Shown here: positions 1-9,960 of the stretch, piece after piece
Position numbering within the stretch: the stretch's first letter is position 1
Layout: every line of letters begins with the position of its first letter
Origin: Adiantum capillus-veneris
Lineage: Eukaryota; Streptophyta; Polypodiopsida; Polypodiales; Pteridaceae
Direction: 5' to 3'
Length of the DNA: 64,000 bases
NCBI GenBank assembly: GCA_014529385.2
Contig: CM043971.1
Location: 93,721,840 to 93,785,839 of the forward strand
Position numbers and translations under genes: made by a program
Notes under the pieces: generated by a model
Seen by the model: the letters and a program-made list of their open reading frames with translations, nothing else
Databases searched by the model: none
What the model was told of the DNA's origin: nothing

Positions 1-229
1 CTTGGACCAGAAGCTTTTGAGTTTGAAGGCTTTTCATGTAAACTGCTTTTCATAGGCCAAGGGCCTTAAATATGTGCTAAGGGCTCATTCTCTAGCATGC
101 TTCCAGGAATAGGTGCAGAGTCTGGAGTATTGGCTTGTACTGTGTTGATGCAATATAAAGAAATACCGAAAGGGGCCCCAAGGTTTGGGGCCAATACTCT
201 CTGGGGTGGAATTCCGCCACTCCGTGTCG
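1..229 (+). repeat. LTR relic related to element A
   Basis: This flank of element A has no coding capacity. Around 148-200 it carries an AATAAAG-like polyadenylation region followed by a 'ggggcc' stretch that closely resembles the same part of the element A LTR (about 1487-1535). I infer that element A landed in or beside an older LTR of the same superfamily. The rest (1-145) shows nothing I recognise. Confidence 0.5.
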
Positions 230-234
230 CGTGT
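230..234. repeat. Left target-site duplication of element A
   Basis: The 5-mer cgtgt lies immediately before the LTR start (tgtcacc). It is repeated exactly at 8887-8891 directly after the 3' LTR. A 5-bp duplication is typical of Ty3/gypsy integrases. Confidence 0.9.
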
Positions 235-1697
235 TGTCACCAGCGTGTGACTACTATCTATCCTTTTTGTTGATTTCTTTCTTATTATTTATTTACTTTC
301 ACTTTTTGGAAACACCCCTCGGGAAATCTAACTGCCCTGCATTGCATAGCTAGTGTGGAACTATCCAAAGGGAGTCCAGGCCTGAGGGCAAGAGAGCACT
401 AGGGTTGGACAAGGACTATGGTTAGCCAAGTGGGGTCATTGACTAGCCAAAGTGGAATCCTTTGCTACAGAGGCTATACTTCAGTTTTGGGTGTGGCTGC
501 AGTGTACAAAGGGGGTCAGATGACCTAGAAAGATACAATGGCAATATCTCCTAAAATTTAGGGAACTGCTATTTTGGGACCCGAAAATGTGTTTGCGTCA
601 TTAGCTCCGGAATGACAAGAGGAACATTTTATTGCTCTGCTGTCAAGTCAACTGACGCACCAGTTGAGATATTTTTAGCCTAGTTGGCCAAAATCAGAAA
701 CTGGGCGAGGTGTCACTCTGTGAGCCTTCTGCTACTTCTGGCCAGAGGAGGGGGCGCCTAAAATGAGAGAGGGGGCTGATTTTCAGTTTTGTCACAGGTT
801 AAGAGCTATGGAGTGCTTGCTTTCCCTCTTATGCACAGTGCGGTGCCATGAGTGATGCCCTGCACGCTACGCACTGCCCTCTTACTCCCCTTTGGCAGTA
901 TGTTATGCCCCACTAGTGGGCTCTTTATTTGACCAATGTACAATTGTGTGGGTTCATGCGCGATTGCCGAGGCAAGAGCCTCTTGCACAGGTACTGGATT
1001 AGCTAGCGGCTAATCCCCCGCAGGTACAGGTGATTCGGAGAGGTTTCACGCTCGAAATCTCGTCCGATTCAAAGGGCAAGTAGCCCTACAGGTGCGGGAG
1101 CTCGAGGACTTGCTACGGATGCGACCGGCACGCGAAGCGGAGCCCGAAACAGTAAATTACAGCCTGCTGTGTATTTTTGCAGGTTTAGGGTTTTGGCCCT
1201 AAACGGACCCTAATACCCCCAGGAGGTTCGGGGATGCAAGGGGACCACTGTACAGGCGATTTGGCGCATTTTCAGGGCTGAAAACAGAGAATTCAGCGTG
1301 CTGCAGATTCTCGCCAGGTTTTGCAAAGTGCCCGTATGCGTCGGGAAAATCATTCAATGCGTGGGAATAAAGAACGTGAAGGGTTCTAGTACAGTTATGC
1401 TGCCGAAATCAGGCCAGAACAGTCAAAATTCAGCCAAGGTTGTGCGGGGCAGCTTGGAAAGAACCACAGCGTTTATTCCCTCTTTTAAACAATAAAGAAA
1501 TACCGAACGGGGCGCCTAAGTTAGGGGCCAATCTGGTGTCGGTCTTCTCATACAGGTGCATTCTAGCATCTGTATCCCATTCCCCTCTCTTGTGTCACTA
1601 TAGCGCAGGTATAATAGATGACTAATAATGGGTGAAAGCTAAATCAAGGTTTGAAGTAAAGTCTACCGCCCTTTTTGGATTGAACAGGCCGGTTACA
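235..1697 (+). repeat. Element A 5' LTR
   Basis: The LTR begins TGTCACC and ends ACA directly before the primer-binding site. It has an AATAAA signal at 1491-1496. A small inverted repeat (gcaaga/tcttgc, about 971-986) is also present in the 3' LTR and the solo LTR. Short open frames inside it (for example 806-988) are not conserved coding sequence. Confidence 0.92.
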
Positions 1698-1715
1698 TGG
1701 TTCCATCGACGGGAT
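1698..1715 (+). promoter_or_regulatory. Element A primer-binding site
   Basis: The sequence starting TGGTTCCATCGACGGGA follows the LTR with no gap. TGG pairs with the tRNA CCA end. From memory the best match is a plant tRNA-Glu acceptor end (about 14 of 17), not the initiator Met tRNA used by elements B, D and E. The site itself is clear; the tRNA identity is tentative. Confidence 0.7.
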
Positions 1716-1754
1716 TAAATCACTTTTTCCCATAGAAGTGAGCCTTGGTCAGTT

Positions 1755-2645
1755 TTGGGCTTGAAGACACAGGGGATCATAGACCAGACACAGGGAATTG
1801 CAATTATGGCTGACAGACCAGATGATGTGACTGAAGAGGTTTCCTCTTCACAGGGTCAACAGACACATGAAGTGGGTGAGTCTTCAAGACCACCACAGAC
1901 GGAAGATGATATATTTAGGACCCAGTTGGCTACTGTTGTGGCTATGTTCACACAAGTAATGCAGAACCCGAGGTTTTTAGCCTTTTTGCAACCTCTTGTT
2001 CCGTCTCAGCAAGTTGGGTCACTGGATCATATTCAAAAGCCTGTTAAGGCTCGAGCACAGGTGATTCATACTGCACAGTCAATGGAAACACCTGTACACT
2101 TGACGGAGAACATGCAGTCTCCACAACCTGTGCCTAAGGTGCAATAACAGGTGGCTGAGATGCCAGTCTTTCAAGCTGTACCAGTTCAGCCCGCCACCTT
2201 TCAGCAGCCTATAGCTGGTTCTAATGGGCAGGGAAGCAACCTACAGGCTATGCAACAAGTCTTCCCACCACCTTCAGTACACCCTGGCTATTTTGGAGGT
2301 GGATCGGTATTCCAGAGCATGGCTGGTCATGCACTTGGAAATCAGTTTTACACGCCAGGAACAGTGTTTGGGGGTGCTCAAACGATGATGCCTAACCCCA
2401 TGTACAGTGTCATGGGTATGCAACCAGGGTTTCAAAGCACTCAGGGCCAATTTGGGATGCCACAGACAAATTTTGGTATGGCTGGAATTACAAATCAGTA
2501 GCCAAATATGGCATTTCCAGGTCAAGTTAATAGCGGCCAAGGAACACAGATGAACCCTAATAGTGTTCCCATGTTTTAGTCACTTCCATATGACAATTTA
2601 ACGCCGCTGGAGAGGCCAACTCCGTACAAAGAAGGTGGCAAAGGT
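1755..2645 (+). pseudogene. gag: Element A gag, N-terminal low-complexity region
   Basis: This is the reading frame upstream of the gag core and in the same frame as it. It is rich in Gln, Met, Gly, Phe, Asn and Pro with repeated FG, GQ and GMQ/GMP patterns (about 2151-2580), so it looks disordered and prion-like. The likely start is ATG at 1806 (MADRPDD). It is interrupted by TAA at 2145 and TAG at 2499 and 2577; all three sit in Gln-rich context and are one C-to-T change from a Gln codon. After 2580 the frame continues (LPYDNLTPLERPTPY) into the core at 2646. An extended Gln-rich gag N-terminus is unusual for plant gypsy elements. Confidence 0.75.
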
Positions 2646-3518
2646 GTGTCTTTCACGACCTTTACAGGGTTTGATGACAGGAAGAAGGCTCTCTCATTCC
2701 TCCAGCAGTTTGATAAGGCCTATGCAGGGGGAAACTTTATAGAGGCTTCAAAGGTCCGCAAGGCAGCCACTTTCTTGACAGGGAATGCGGGACAATGGTG
2801 GACAACTTTATTGCTTCAAGGGCAAGCTCCGTCCACATGGATTTACTTCAAGCAGATTTTTGCAGCAACATGGTTATCTGATGACTTTGAAGCAGATGTC
2901 ATGACAGAATGGCACCAGCTTAATGCTGCCACTTGCAGAAATCTGGATGATTACAATCGGAAGTTTTGGAAAGCTCTACCTCTAGTAACTTCCTATAGGT
3001 TTGTGCCATTGACAGAACAGATTGAAAAATACTGTTGTGGCCTACCTAAAGGATTGAGAAAGTACTGTACGAAGACAAAAGTCACTACTTTGACGCAGCT
3101 CATCGAGGTAGCAAACACTGGCAATGGTTTGCTCAAGGGAGAAGATTGTGAATTTAACACTGGCATCAAGGCAGGATCAGGCAAGAAAAATTCAGTAAAG
3201 AAGCACGTTCCCAATGAGGCTCCTAAAGGGAGTCAGGAATCAGCCAACACAGGGAAAGATAAAGCTACGGCTGAATCAGAAAAGGGACCAGCAAAGAAAT
3301 GGAAAAGACGTTTTCCTCGCAAGTCAAAAGAGCAAAAGAAGGTCCTAAGGACAGAGAACAAATGCTTTATATGTGAGCAGCCTGGCCACATTGCTTACAA
3401 TTGTCCTACAAAGAAAAGGCCAGCTGATTCTGATGACAAGGAAGACAAGAAAGAAAAGAAGCCCATGGGGTCTAGTGCCAGATATGGTGGGCGACAAGCC
3501 AAATTCAGATGCAAGTGA
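2646..3518 (+). CDS. gag: Element A Gag core and zinc knuckle
   Basis: This is the capsid/nucleocapsid part of the retrotransposon Gag, which packages element RNA in cytoplasmic particles. The first ~160 residues match the Retrotrans_gag pattern (TFTGFDD, LSFLQQFDKAY, ATFLTG, AGQWWTT). A Lys-rich linker leads to a CCHC knuckle at 3363-3404 (CFICEQPGHIAYNC). The frame ends with TGA at 3516. The open stretch has no ATG start of its own (it begins at GTG), because it continues the interrupted frame upstream. The protease frame overlaps its last ~150 bases in a different phase. Confidence 0.88.
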   Translation: MSFTTFTGFDDRKKALSFLQQFDKAYAGGNFIEASKVRKAATFLTGNAGQWWTTLLLQGQAPSTWIYFKQIFAATWLSDDFEADVMTEWHQLNAATCRNLDDYNRKFWKALPLVTSYRFVPLTEQIEKYCCGLPKGLRKYCTKTKVTTLTQLIEVANTGNGLLKGEDCEFNTGIKAGSGKKNSVKKHVPNEAPKGSQESANTGKDKATAESEKGPAKKWKRRFPRKSKEQKKVLRTENKCFICEQPGHIAYNCPTKKRPADSDDKEDKKEKKPMGSSARYGGRQAKFRCK

Positions 3519-4203
3519 GCTTTGCAAAGCATGGGGAAAGGTCAGGGATCAAACAATGCTTATCTTCTTTGATCCAGGTGCCAAAGCCAACTTTATTTCC
3601 CCAGAATTGGCTTCAAAGTTGGGAATCAGACCTGAAGAGATGGGGTATACAGCAGAGGCAGGTTTGGCATGTCCTGGCCATACAGAGGCTGTGACACCCA
3701 TCATTGGAAAATTGCGCCTACATATCCAGTCCTATGTAGATGTTGAAGAATTTTACATCATGCCACTGGACGGATGTGATGTGTTGTTAGGTATTCCTTG
3801 GTTATTTCGTGTACAGGGAATCATGGATGCCTACAACAAAAAGATCACTGTACAGAGCAGGGGAAAGACTCACATTCTGGATGTAAAGCTTAAAGGGGAG
3901 TCTATTCCCACTGTATCAGCTTCTGCTATTACCTCTGTAATGAAAAAGCATCTTTCTGCGTACTTGGTTTTTGCACGTGAAGTGTCAGATTGTGATGAAT
4001 CAAATTTATCTGTGCTAGATAAAGAAAGGTCAATGTTTTTACAACAGTATAGTGACTGTTTTTCTGATTCATTACCGTCTCAATTACCGCCAGAGAGACC
4101 CGAGGACCATGTGATAGATTTGGTGCCAGGCAGTAGCCCACCAAATAAGCCTCCGTACAGGGTTAGTGCGGCTCAGCAGAAAGAGATAATGGGCCAAGTA
4201 TAG
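3373..4203 (+). pseudogene. pro: Element A retropepsin-like protease and linker
   Basis: The recognisable homology starts near 3475 (SELCKAWGKVRDQT), after an apparent 1-base frameshift from gag in a G run. The catalytic loop reads FFDPGAKANFIS, so Pro occupies the usual Ser/Thr position of D-S/T-G. The flap region and the second hydrophobic motif (GCDVLLGIPWL) follow at about 3772-3810. The last third (ERPEDHVIDL, PPNKPPYR) is the normal linker into RT. An in-frame TAG at 4201 separates it from RT; related elements have Gln at this point of the linker. In life the protease would cleave the Gag-Pol polyprotein. Confidence 0.85.
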
Positions 4204-4257
4204 GAGCTGTTAGAAAAGGGGCTGATTCAGCCCAGTTCATCTCCATTCTGTTCTCCA

Positions 4258-6684
4258 GTGTTGTTGGTGCAGAAAAAGGATGGCTCATGGTGTATGTGCA
4301 TCGACTACCGTGCACTGAACAAGAATACCATCAAGAATAGGTTCCCTATACCTAGAATTGATGATATTATGGACAAATTAGGAGCAGCTATGTTTAGCAG
4401 GATAGATCTAAAGAGTGGGTGCCATCAGATCCGCATTAGATCAGAGGATGTGCACAAGACTGCTTTTAGAACGACGTTTGGCCTTTACGAATTTTTAGTG
4501 ATGCCCTTTGGTCTCACAAATGCTCCTGCTACGTTCAATAGGATGATGGACAGAATTTTCCGTCCACACCAGCAGTTTGTTGGTACATTCTTTGATGACA
4601 TGATAGTCTACTCAAAGAATGAAGAGGAGCATAGGCATCACTTGGCCATTGTGTTCAAAGAGCTACGCAGTCATAGGTTGCTCATCAATGCAAAGAAAAG
4701 TGAGTTTTTTTTGGAAGAGATTCACTTTCTGGGACACATTGTCTCAAAGGATGGTGTCAGAATGGATCCTGCAAAAGTTGAAGCGATCAAGTCATGGCCA
4801 GATTTGAAGACTGTGCATGATGTGCGAAGCTTCTTGGGACTATGCTCCTATTACAGAAGGTTTATCCGAAATTTCGTTGAGATTGCTTCACCTTTACATG
4901 CTCTTCAAAAGAAGGCAGTCACCTTTAGATGGACACAGAAAGAGATTTCAGCTTTTAATCTCTTAAAGGAAAAGATGACTTCAAATCCAGTCATTGTGTT
5001 GCCAGACCTTAGGAAGTCATTTGTGGTCCAGTGTGATGCCTGCGGTAGTAGCATTGGTGCAGTGCTAATGCAAGATGGCAGGGTAGTAGCCTATGAGAGC
5101 AGAATTTTGCAAGGGCCAGAAATGACCATGCAGGTCTATGAGAAAGAGTTACTGGCTGTGATTCATGCGCTCTTAAGTTGGAAACACTACTTGTTAGGTG
5201 CAGATTTCGTTGTCCAAACGGACCATCAGACCTTGCGATACTTCTTGACACAGACAAAGTTATCTGAGAAGCATATGCGATGGGCAAATATCTTGTCCAT
5301 GTTCCATTTTCAGATTGTGCATGTGGAAGGCAAGAAGAATGTTGTGGCTGATGCCTTGTCAAGGAAGCCACAAATTTCAGCTGTGTCGATTCCTTATCAT
5401 CATGCACTTGATGATATGAGGGAACAGTATGAAAATGATGAAGATTTGGCAAGGGTCTTCGAGCAGCTAATGAATGGACAACGTCATGAACACTATCTTC
5501 TCAAAGATGGGTTCATGATGACGCATGGCAGATTGTGTGTCACAAAGCCATTGCGACGCAAAGTTATGGAAGAGAGTCATGTCCCACCGTATGCAGGGCA
5601 TCGTGGTATCGATGCTACAGTTAAAGCGGTTGAGACATTCTTCTACTGGCCTACATTGAGAAGAGATGTGGATGCCTTTGTGCGAGAATGCCTAATATGC
5701 CAAAAGGTCAAGTTTGACATGCAAAAGGCACCAGGGTTATTGCAACCACTACCTATTCCATATAAACCATGGGAAAGTATTGCTATGGATTTTATCTTTG
5801 ATCTTCCGAGAACGCAAACAGGAAACGATTGTATTTGGACCATTATTTGCAGATTTAGCAAACAGGCTCATTTTATTCCTGTTAGGAAGAAGATAAAACC
5901 AGATCAGATGGCACTCTTGTTTATGAGCAATATTTTCAAGTATCATGGCATGCCACAGTCGATTGTTAGCGACCGTGATCCACGCATGACAAGTTTGTTC
6001 TGGAGAGGCTTGTTTGAGAATATGGGCACAACGCTCAAATTCTCTTCGTCATTTCATCCTCAAACAGATGGGCAGTCAGAAGAGGAAAATTCTACTGTCC
6101 TAGATCCTCTGAAGTGTTATGTGTCAGAGCATAAAAGAAAGTGGGAGCAGTATTTGCCATTGGTGGAGTATGCATACAATAATACAGTGCATTCATCAAC
6201 TGGCAAGGCACCTTTTGAGATAGTTGAAGGTGGCAAGAAAGTTTCTCCCATACTGCATACAATGGACAAGATATTTGAAGCAGATAAGTATGTTCAGGAC
6301 ATGGATGAAATGTACAAGAAGGTCAAAGTGGCCTTAGAAAAGACTCACGCAAAGCAAAAGAAAGCAGCTGATCGTCATCGTCGTGAAGTGGTATATTCAC
6401 TTGGTGATTGGGTGCTTTTACGCTTTGAAAAGGCAAGGTTAAAGAAGATGAAGGGCAAGGAAAGACTGTTTCCAAAGCTCAGCATGCGTTACTATGGGCC
6501 TTTTCAAGTGTGCGACATAATCAGTGATGTTGCATATAGGCTGAAATTGCCTGACAGTTGGAAGATTCACAATGCGTTTCATGTGAGTCTTCTCAGACCC
6601 TATGTGGGTGATGTGCTAGAAGATATGCCAGCTGAAGATCAACCGGAAGTCGAGGAACTTGACGAGATCTTGGTCCCGGAATAG
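4258..6684 (+). CDS. pol: Element A reverse transcriptase, RNase H and integrase
   Basis: This open run of 808 codons is in the same frame as the protease and continuous with it except for TAG at 4201, so the first Met is not the true start. RT: DYRALN at residue 16, catalytic Asp in RIDLKSG (residue 50), FFDD at 111-114. RNase H: QCDACGSS near 257, YEKELLAV near 298, TDHQTL near 321. Integrase: the HHCC zinc domain (HxxxxxxH, CxxC) near 440-482, the catalytic core Asp residues in AMDF (about 509) and SDRDPRM (about 570), and the HPQTDGQSE segment near 600. A GDWVLLR-type C-terminal domain follows. The catalytic residues look intact, so the polypeptide is well preserved between its two TAG codons. 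Confidence 0.93.
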   Translation: MLLVQKKDGSWCMCIDYRALNKNTIKNRFPIPRIDDIMDKLGAAMFSRIDLKSGCHQIRIRSEDVHKTAFRTTFGLYEFLVMPFGLTNAPATFNRMMDRIFRPHQQFVGTFFDDMIVYSKNEEEHRHHLAIVFKELRSHRLLINAKKSEFFLEEIHFLGHIVSKDGVRMDPAKVEAIKSWPDLKTVHDVRSFLGLCSYYRRFIRNFVEIASPLHALQKKAVTFRWTQKEISAFNLLKEKMTSNPVIVLPDLRKSFVVQCDACGSSIGAVLMQDGRVVAYESRILQGPEMTMQVYEKELLAVIHALLSWKHYLLGADFVVQTDHQTLRYFLTQTKLSEKHMRWANILSMFHFQIVHVEGKKNVVADALSRKPQISAVSIPYHHALDDMREQYENDEDLARVFEQLMNGQRHEHYLLKDGFMMTHGRLCVTKPLRRKVMEESHVPPYAGHRGIDATVKAVETFFYWPTLRRDVDAFVRECLICQKVKFDMQKAPGLLQPLPIPYKPWESIAMDFIFDLPRTQTGNDCIWTIICRFSKQAHFIPVRKKIKPDQMALLFMSNIFKYHGMPQSIVSDRDPRMTSLFWRGLFENMGTTLKFSSSFHPQTDGQSEEENSTVLDPLKCYVSEHKRKWEQYLPLVEYAYNNTVHSSTGKAPFEIVEGGKKVSPILHTMDKIFEADKYVQDMDEMYKKVKVALEKTHAKQKKAADRHRREVVYSLGDWVLLRFEKARLKKMKGKERLFPKLSMRYYGPFQVCDIISDVAYRLKLPDSWKIHNAFHVSLLRPYVGDVLEDMPAEDQPEVEELDEILVPE

Positions 6685-6894
6685 ATTTTGGCACACAAAG
6701 AAAGGAAAGTGAAAGGCAAGGTTGCTAGGCGTTACTCGGTAAAGTTCAGAAACTATCCACCAATGGATGGTAAGTGGATGGAAGAAGGTGAACTTGCAGA
6801 GTCACCAACTGTGTTATCACTTTACCTTGAAGCCTTCGATTTGCAACCTAGGTTTCAAAGCTACATGGATTGTCAGTATGACAATGGCTTCTGA
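6685..6894 (+). pseudogene. Element A integrase tail with chromodomain-like segment
   Basis: This continues the pol frame after TAG at 6682. ILAHKERK followed by YSVKFRNYPPMDGKWMEEGEL matches the chromodomain pattern of chromovirus integrases (YxVKWxGYPxxxxTWExExxL), which is thought to direct insertion to marked chromatin. The frame ends at TGA 6892. Sequence before and after the TAG is consistent with one ancestral protein (VPE-Gln-ILAHKER expected). Confidence 0.8.
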
Positions 6895-7411
6895 AACAAA
6901 TGATGTACATGGTATTTAAAGTGAGCTCAAATGAAATACCTGTTACATGAATGTTAGAGCTGTACAGATTGTCAGTTTGGCAATTGCTCTTATGGAATGT
7001 CCAAAAGTTTGGTTAGTGCTATAGAAGTGACTACTTCTTGTCAGTTTGTCAAGGATACAGTAATTGATTCTATTAAAGAGTACATGAGTAACTGCATTCT
7101 TAAACTGTCGGTTTAGGTATGCTCGAAAGTGTTACGGGATCCAACGTGTACTATAAGACAATGGCAAAATGTGTAGCTGCCATTTTGTCATTGGAAAGTT
7201 AGTGACTCAAAGCAATGGCAGAGTGCGAAGCTACCACTATGTCATTGGGACAGGGTTCACACGCAGGCAATACATGTGTTGACGAGGTGTTGAATACACC
7301 AGGGTTGACAATGAGCATGTATGTGTCATACATGTGTCGACAGGTGTTGAATACATCAGTGTTGACTGTGAGCATGTACGCATAGATGCAAACGAGGACG
7401 TTTGAGATTTC
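6895..7411 (+). other. Element A 3' untranslated region with hairpins and repeats
   Basis: About 520 bases without coding capacity. Two successive hairpins occur at 7159-7193 and 7213-7247: 13-bp arms beginning caatggca and ending tcattg, with 9-base loops. One arm position changes from A-T to G-C between the copies, so pairing is kept. A small perfect hairpin lies at 7316-7334 (catgtatg/catacatg). A diverged direct repeat (gtgttgaataca...gagcatgta) occupies about 7289-7322 and 7341-7382. Confidence 0.6.
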
Positions 7412-7421
7412 AAGAGGGGGG
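7412..7421 (+). promoter_or_regulatory. Element A polypurine tract
   Basis: The purine run aagagggggg ends 2 bases before the 3' LTR. This is the expected position of the plus-strand primer. Confidence 0.85.
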
Positions 7422-7423
7422 TA

Positions 7424-8886
7424 TGTCACCAGCGTGTGACTACTATCTATCCTTTTTGTTGATTTCTTTCTTATTATTTATTTACTTTCACTTTTTGGAA
7501 ACACCCCTCGGGAAATCTAACTGCCCTGCATTGCTTAGCTAGTGTGGAACTGTCCAAAGGGAGTCCAGGCCTGAGGGCAAGAGAGCACTAAGGTTGGACA
7601 AGGACTATGGTTAGCCAAGTGGGGTCATTGACTAGCCAAAGTGGAATCCTTTGCTACAGAGGCTATACTTCAGTTTTGGGTGTGGCTGCAGTGTACAAAG
7701 GGGGTCAGATGACCTAGAAAGATACAATGGCAATATCTCCTAAAATTTAGGGAACTGCTATTTTGGGACCCGAAAATGTGTTTGCGTCATTAGCTCCGGA
7801 ATGACAAGAGGAACATTTTATTGCTCTGTTGTCAAGTCAACTGACACACCAGTTGAGATATTTTTAGCCCAGTTGGCCAAAATCAGAAACTGGGCGAGGT
7901 GTCACTCTGTGAGCCTTCTGCTACTTTTGGCCAGAGGAGGGGGCGCCTAAAATGAGAGAGGAGGCTGATTTTCAGTTTTGTCAGAGGTTGAGAGCTATGG
8001 AGTGCTTGCTTTCCCTCTTATGCACAGTGCGGTGTCAGGAGTGATACCTTGCACGCTACACACTGCCCTCTCTCTCCCCTTTGGCAGTATGTTATGCCCC
8101 ACTAGTGGGCTCTTCATTTGACCAATGTACAGTTGTGTGGGTTCATGCGCGATTGCCGAGGCAAGAGCCTCTTGCACAGGTACTGGATTAGCTAGCGGCT
8201 AATCCCCCGCAGGTATAGGTGATTCGGAGAGGTTTCACGCTCGAAATCTCGTCCTATTCAAAGGGCAAGTAGCCCTACAGGTGCGGGAGCTCGAGGACTT
8301 GCTACGGATGTGACCGGCACGCGAAACAGAGCCCGAAACAGTAAATTACAGCCTGCTGTGTATTTTTGCAGGTTTAGGGTTTTGGCCCTAAACGGACCCT
8401 AATACCGCCAGGAGGTTCGGGGACGCAAGGGGACCGCTGTACAGGCGATTTGGCGCATTTTCAGGGCTGAAAACAGAGAATTCAGCGTGCTGCAGATTCT
8501 CGCCAGGTTTTGCAAAGTGCCCGTATGCGTTGGGAAAGTCAATTAATGCGTGGGAATACTGACCGTGAAGGGTTCTAGTACAATTATGTTGCCGAAATCA
8601 GGCCAGAACAGTCAAAATTCAGCCAAGGTTGTGCGGGGCAGCTTGGAAAGAACCACAACGTTTATTCCCTCTTTTAAACAATAAAGAAATACCGAAACCC
8701 GCGCCTAAGTTAGGGGCCAATCTGGTGTCGGTCTTCTCATACAGGTGCATTCTAGCATCTGTATCCCATTCCCCTCTCTTGTGTCATAATAGCACAGGTA
8801 GAATAAACGACTAATAATGGGTGAAAGCTAAATCAAGGTTTGAAGTAAAGTCTACCGCCCTTTTTGGATTGAACAGGCAGGTTTCA
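7424..8886 (+). repeat. Element A 3' LTR
   Basis: It is colinear with the 5' LTR and the same length (1463 bp), starting TGTCACC and ending TTTCA. Most differences from the 5' copy are C/T or G/A. Confidence 0.92.
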
Positions 8887-8891
8887 CGTGT
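8887..8891. repeat. Right target-site duplication of element A
   Basis: This is an exact copy of cgtgt at 230-234. The following bases (cgtctctctc) lead into the TC tract. Confidence 0.9.
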
Positions 8892-8892
8892 C

Positions 8893-8893
<1 letters not shown>

Positions 8894-8929
<36 letters not shown>
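8894..8929. repeat. (TC)n microsatellite
   Basis: Eighteen TC units immediately after the element A insertion. The next ~130 bases (8930-9059) show nothing recognisable. Confidence 0.95.
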
Positions 8930-8932
<3 letters not shown>

Positions 8933-9059
8933 TCATTTGAAATTGAAGTGCTAAAAGTATGTTCAATCTGTTCTTTTCTATTGGCACGTGGTGCCCGTCT
9001 TGTGACACCGTTACACATGGAACCACAAGAACTGTAACGAAGTAGTACCGGAAACCGAC

Positions 9060-9929
9060 TCCCAAACTGGCTTCACATCCCGTCCTGAAGGGGGAACACT
9101 CAAACCATGGATAAACCACTATAGAAGTCAGTAGCAATTGCACGCATATCCGCAGGCTATGAAGCAATTGACTCGTCGGGTCTCCTCAATTGGCTGACAC
9201 TCGTGTGCACATGGCGGGGAGGCCCCACTGTCTCAAAGAACTCTCCAGTAACTCTGTCATCCACTTGAGTCCACTGAGATGCCCGTTGTTGGACGGCAAA
9301 CTCATGACGCCGCTCCTCATTGCTAGTTAGCTTCTGTCGAGCTTGCTGCATCTGCTCCTCCAAGCAAGGACTGTCTGGGTGGTGCTCCTGCATCCTCTGC
9401 AAGGAAACAATGTCCCGTCAGAGACGCTTCTCCTCCTCCCTGGCTGCAGCCAAGCGAGTTGTAGACTCTTGGAGGAAGAAGCGACTAAGCTCAGGGAGTC
9501 CAGAGGCCACTCTATCAGCAGGGGTGTCCTGCGTGCCCAACTCTCTGTCCAAGGTGCCACCACCCGCTCTCTAAACTGTGGATCCAGCAAGACCCTTTCA
9601 GGGATGCGCAAATCGTACTCCCCCTCCTTTGTCTGTCTGTCACAGCGAGAATCACTGGCGCATGGTCGGAAAAAGTAGTCCCTGCCAAAATGCAAACAGA
9701 TCCACCGATGTCACTGATGTGATCACTGGTGTAAAAGCGATCTATTTGAGATAGATACACTCCTTCTACTCTGCGATCAGAGCGAGAGAGACAAGTTGTC
9801 TGAGGACCGCACAAAGCCTGTATGCTACCAAACATCAAAAACCCTCAAGGTCATACATAGAGGCTCCCAAGCTGCCAACTCAGCCGCGTGCTCAGTAGCA
9901 TGGCTACCTCCAATCTTGTCTAAGTCCCC

Positions 9930-9960
<31 letters not shown>

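Larger units (their letters stand above)
235..8886 (+). mobile_element. Element A: complete Ty3/gypsy chromovirus-like retrotransposon
   Basis: Two LTRs of equal length (235-1697 and 7424-8886, 1463 bp) flank a primer-binding site, gag, protease, RT, RNase H, integrase, a chromodomain-like tail and a polypurine tract. Perfect cgtgt duplications border the element. Domain order and the C-terminal chromodomain-like segment place it among chromoviruses. It is structurally complete but coding-defective: the gag frame has stops at 2145, 2499 and 2577, the pol frame has stops at 4201 and 6682, and gag and pol are out of frame near 3475. By eye the LTRs differ at roughly 40-50 positions, mostly transitions, so the insertion is fairly young but not recent. 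Confidence 0.93.

Noticed and set aside
806-988. 60-residue open frame repeated in the element A LTRs (also 7995-8177)
   Set aside because: It is in the LTR, runs antisense, and the two copies differ without any sign of coding constraint.
2145-6684. Alternative nuclear code with TAG/TAA read as Gln, because stops in element A and many in other elements sit at Gln positions while A ends gag and pol with TGA
   Set aside because: TGA also occurs in frame at clear decay sites (29575 from TGG, 30041 from GGA, 52047 and 54040 at Arg), TAG at 37782 replaces AAG (Lys), and element E ends with TAA. Ordinary C-to-T decay under the standard code explains the pattern. A single-copy host gene set would settle it.
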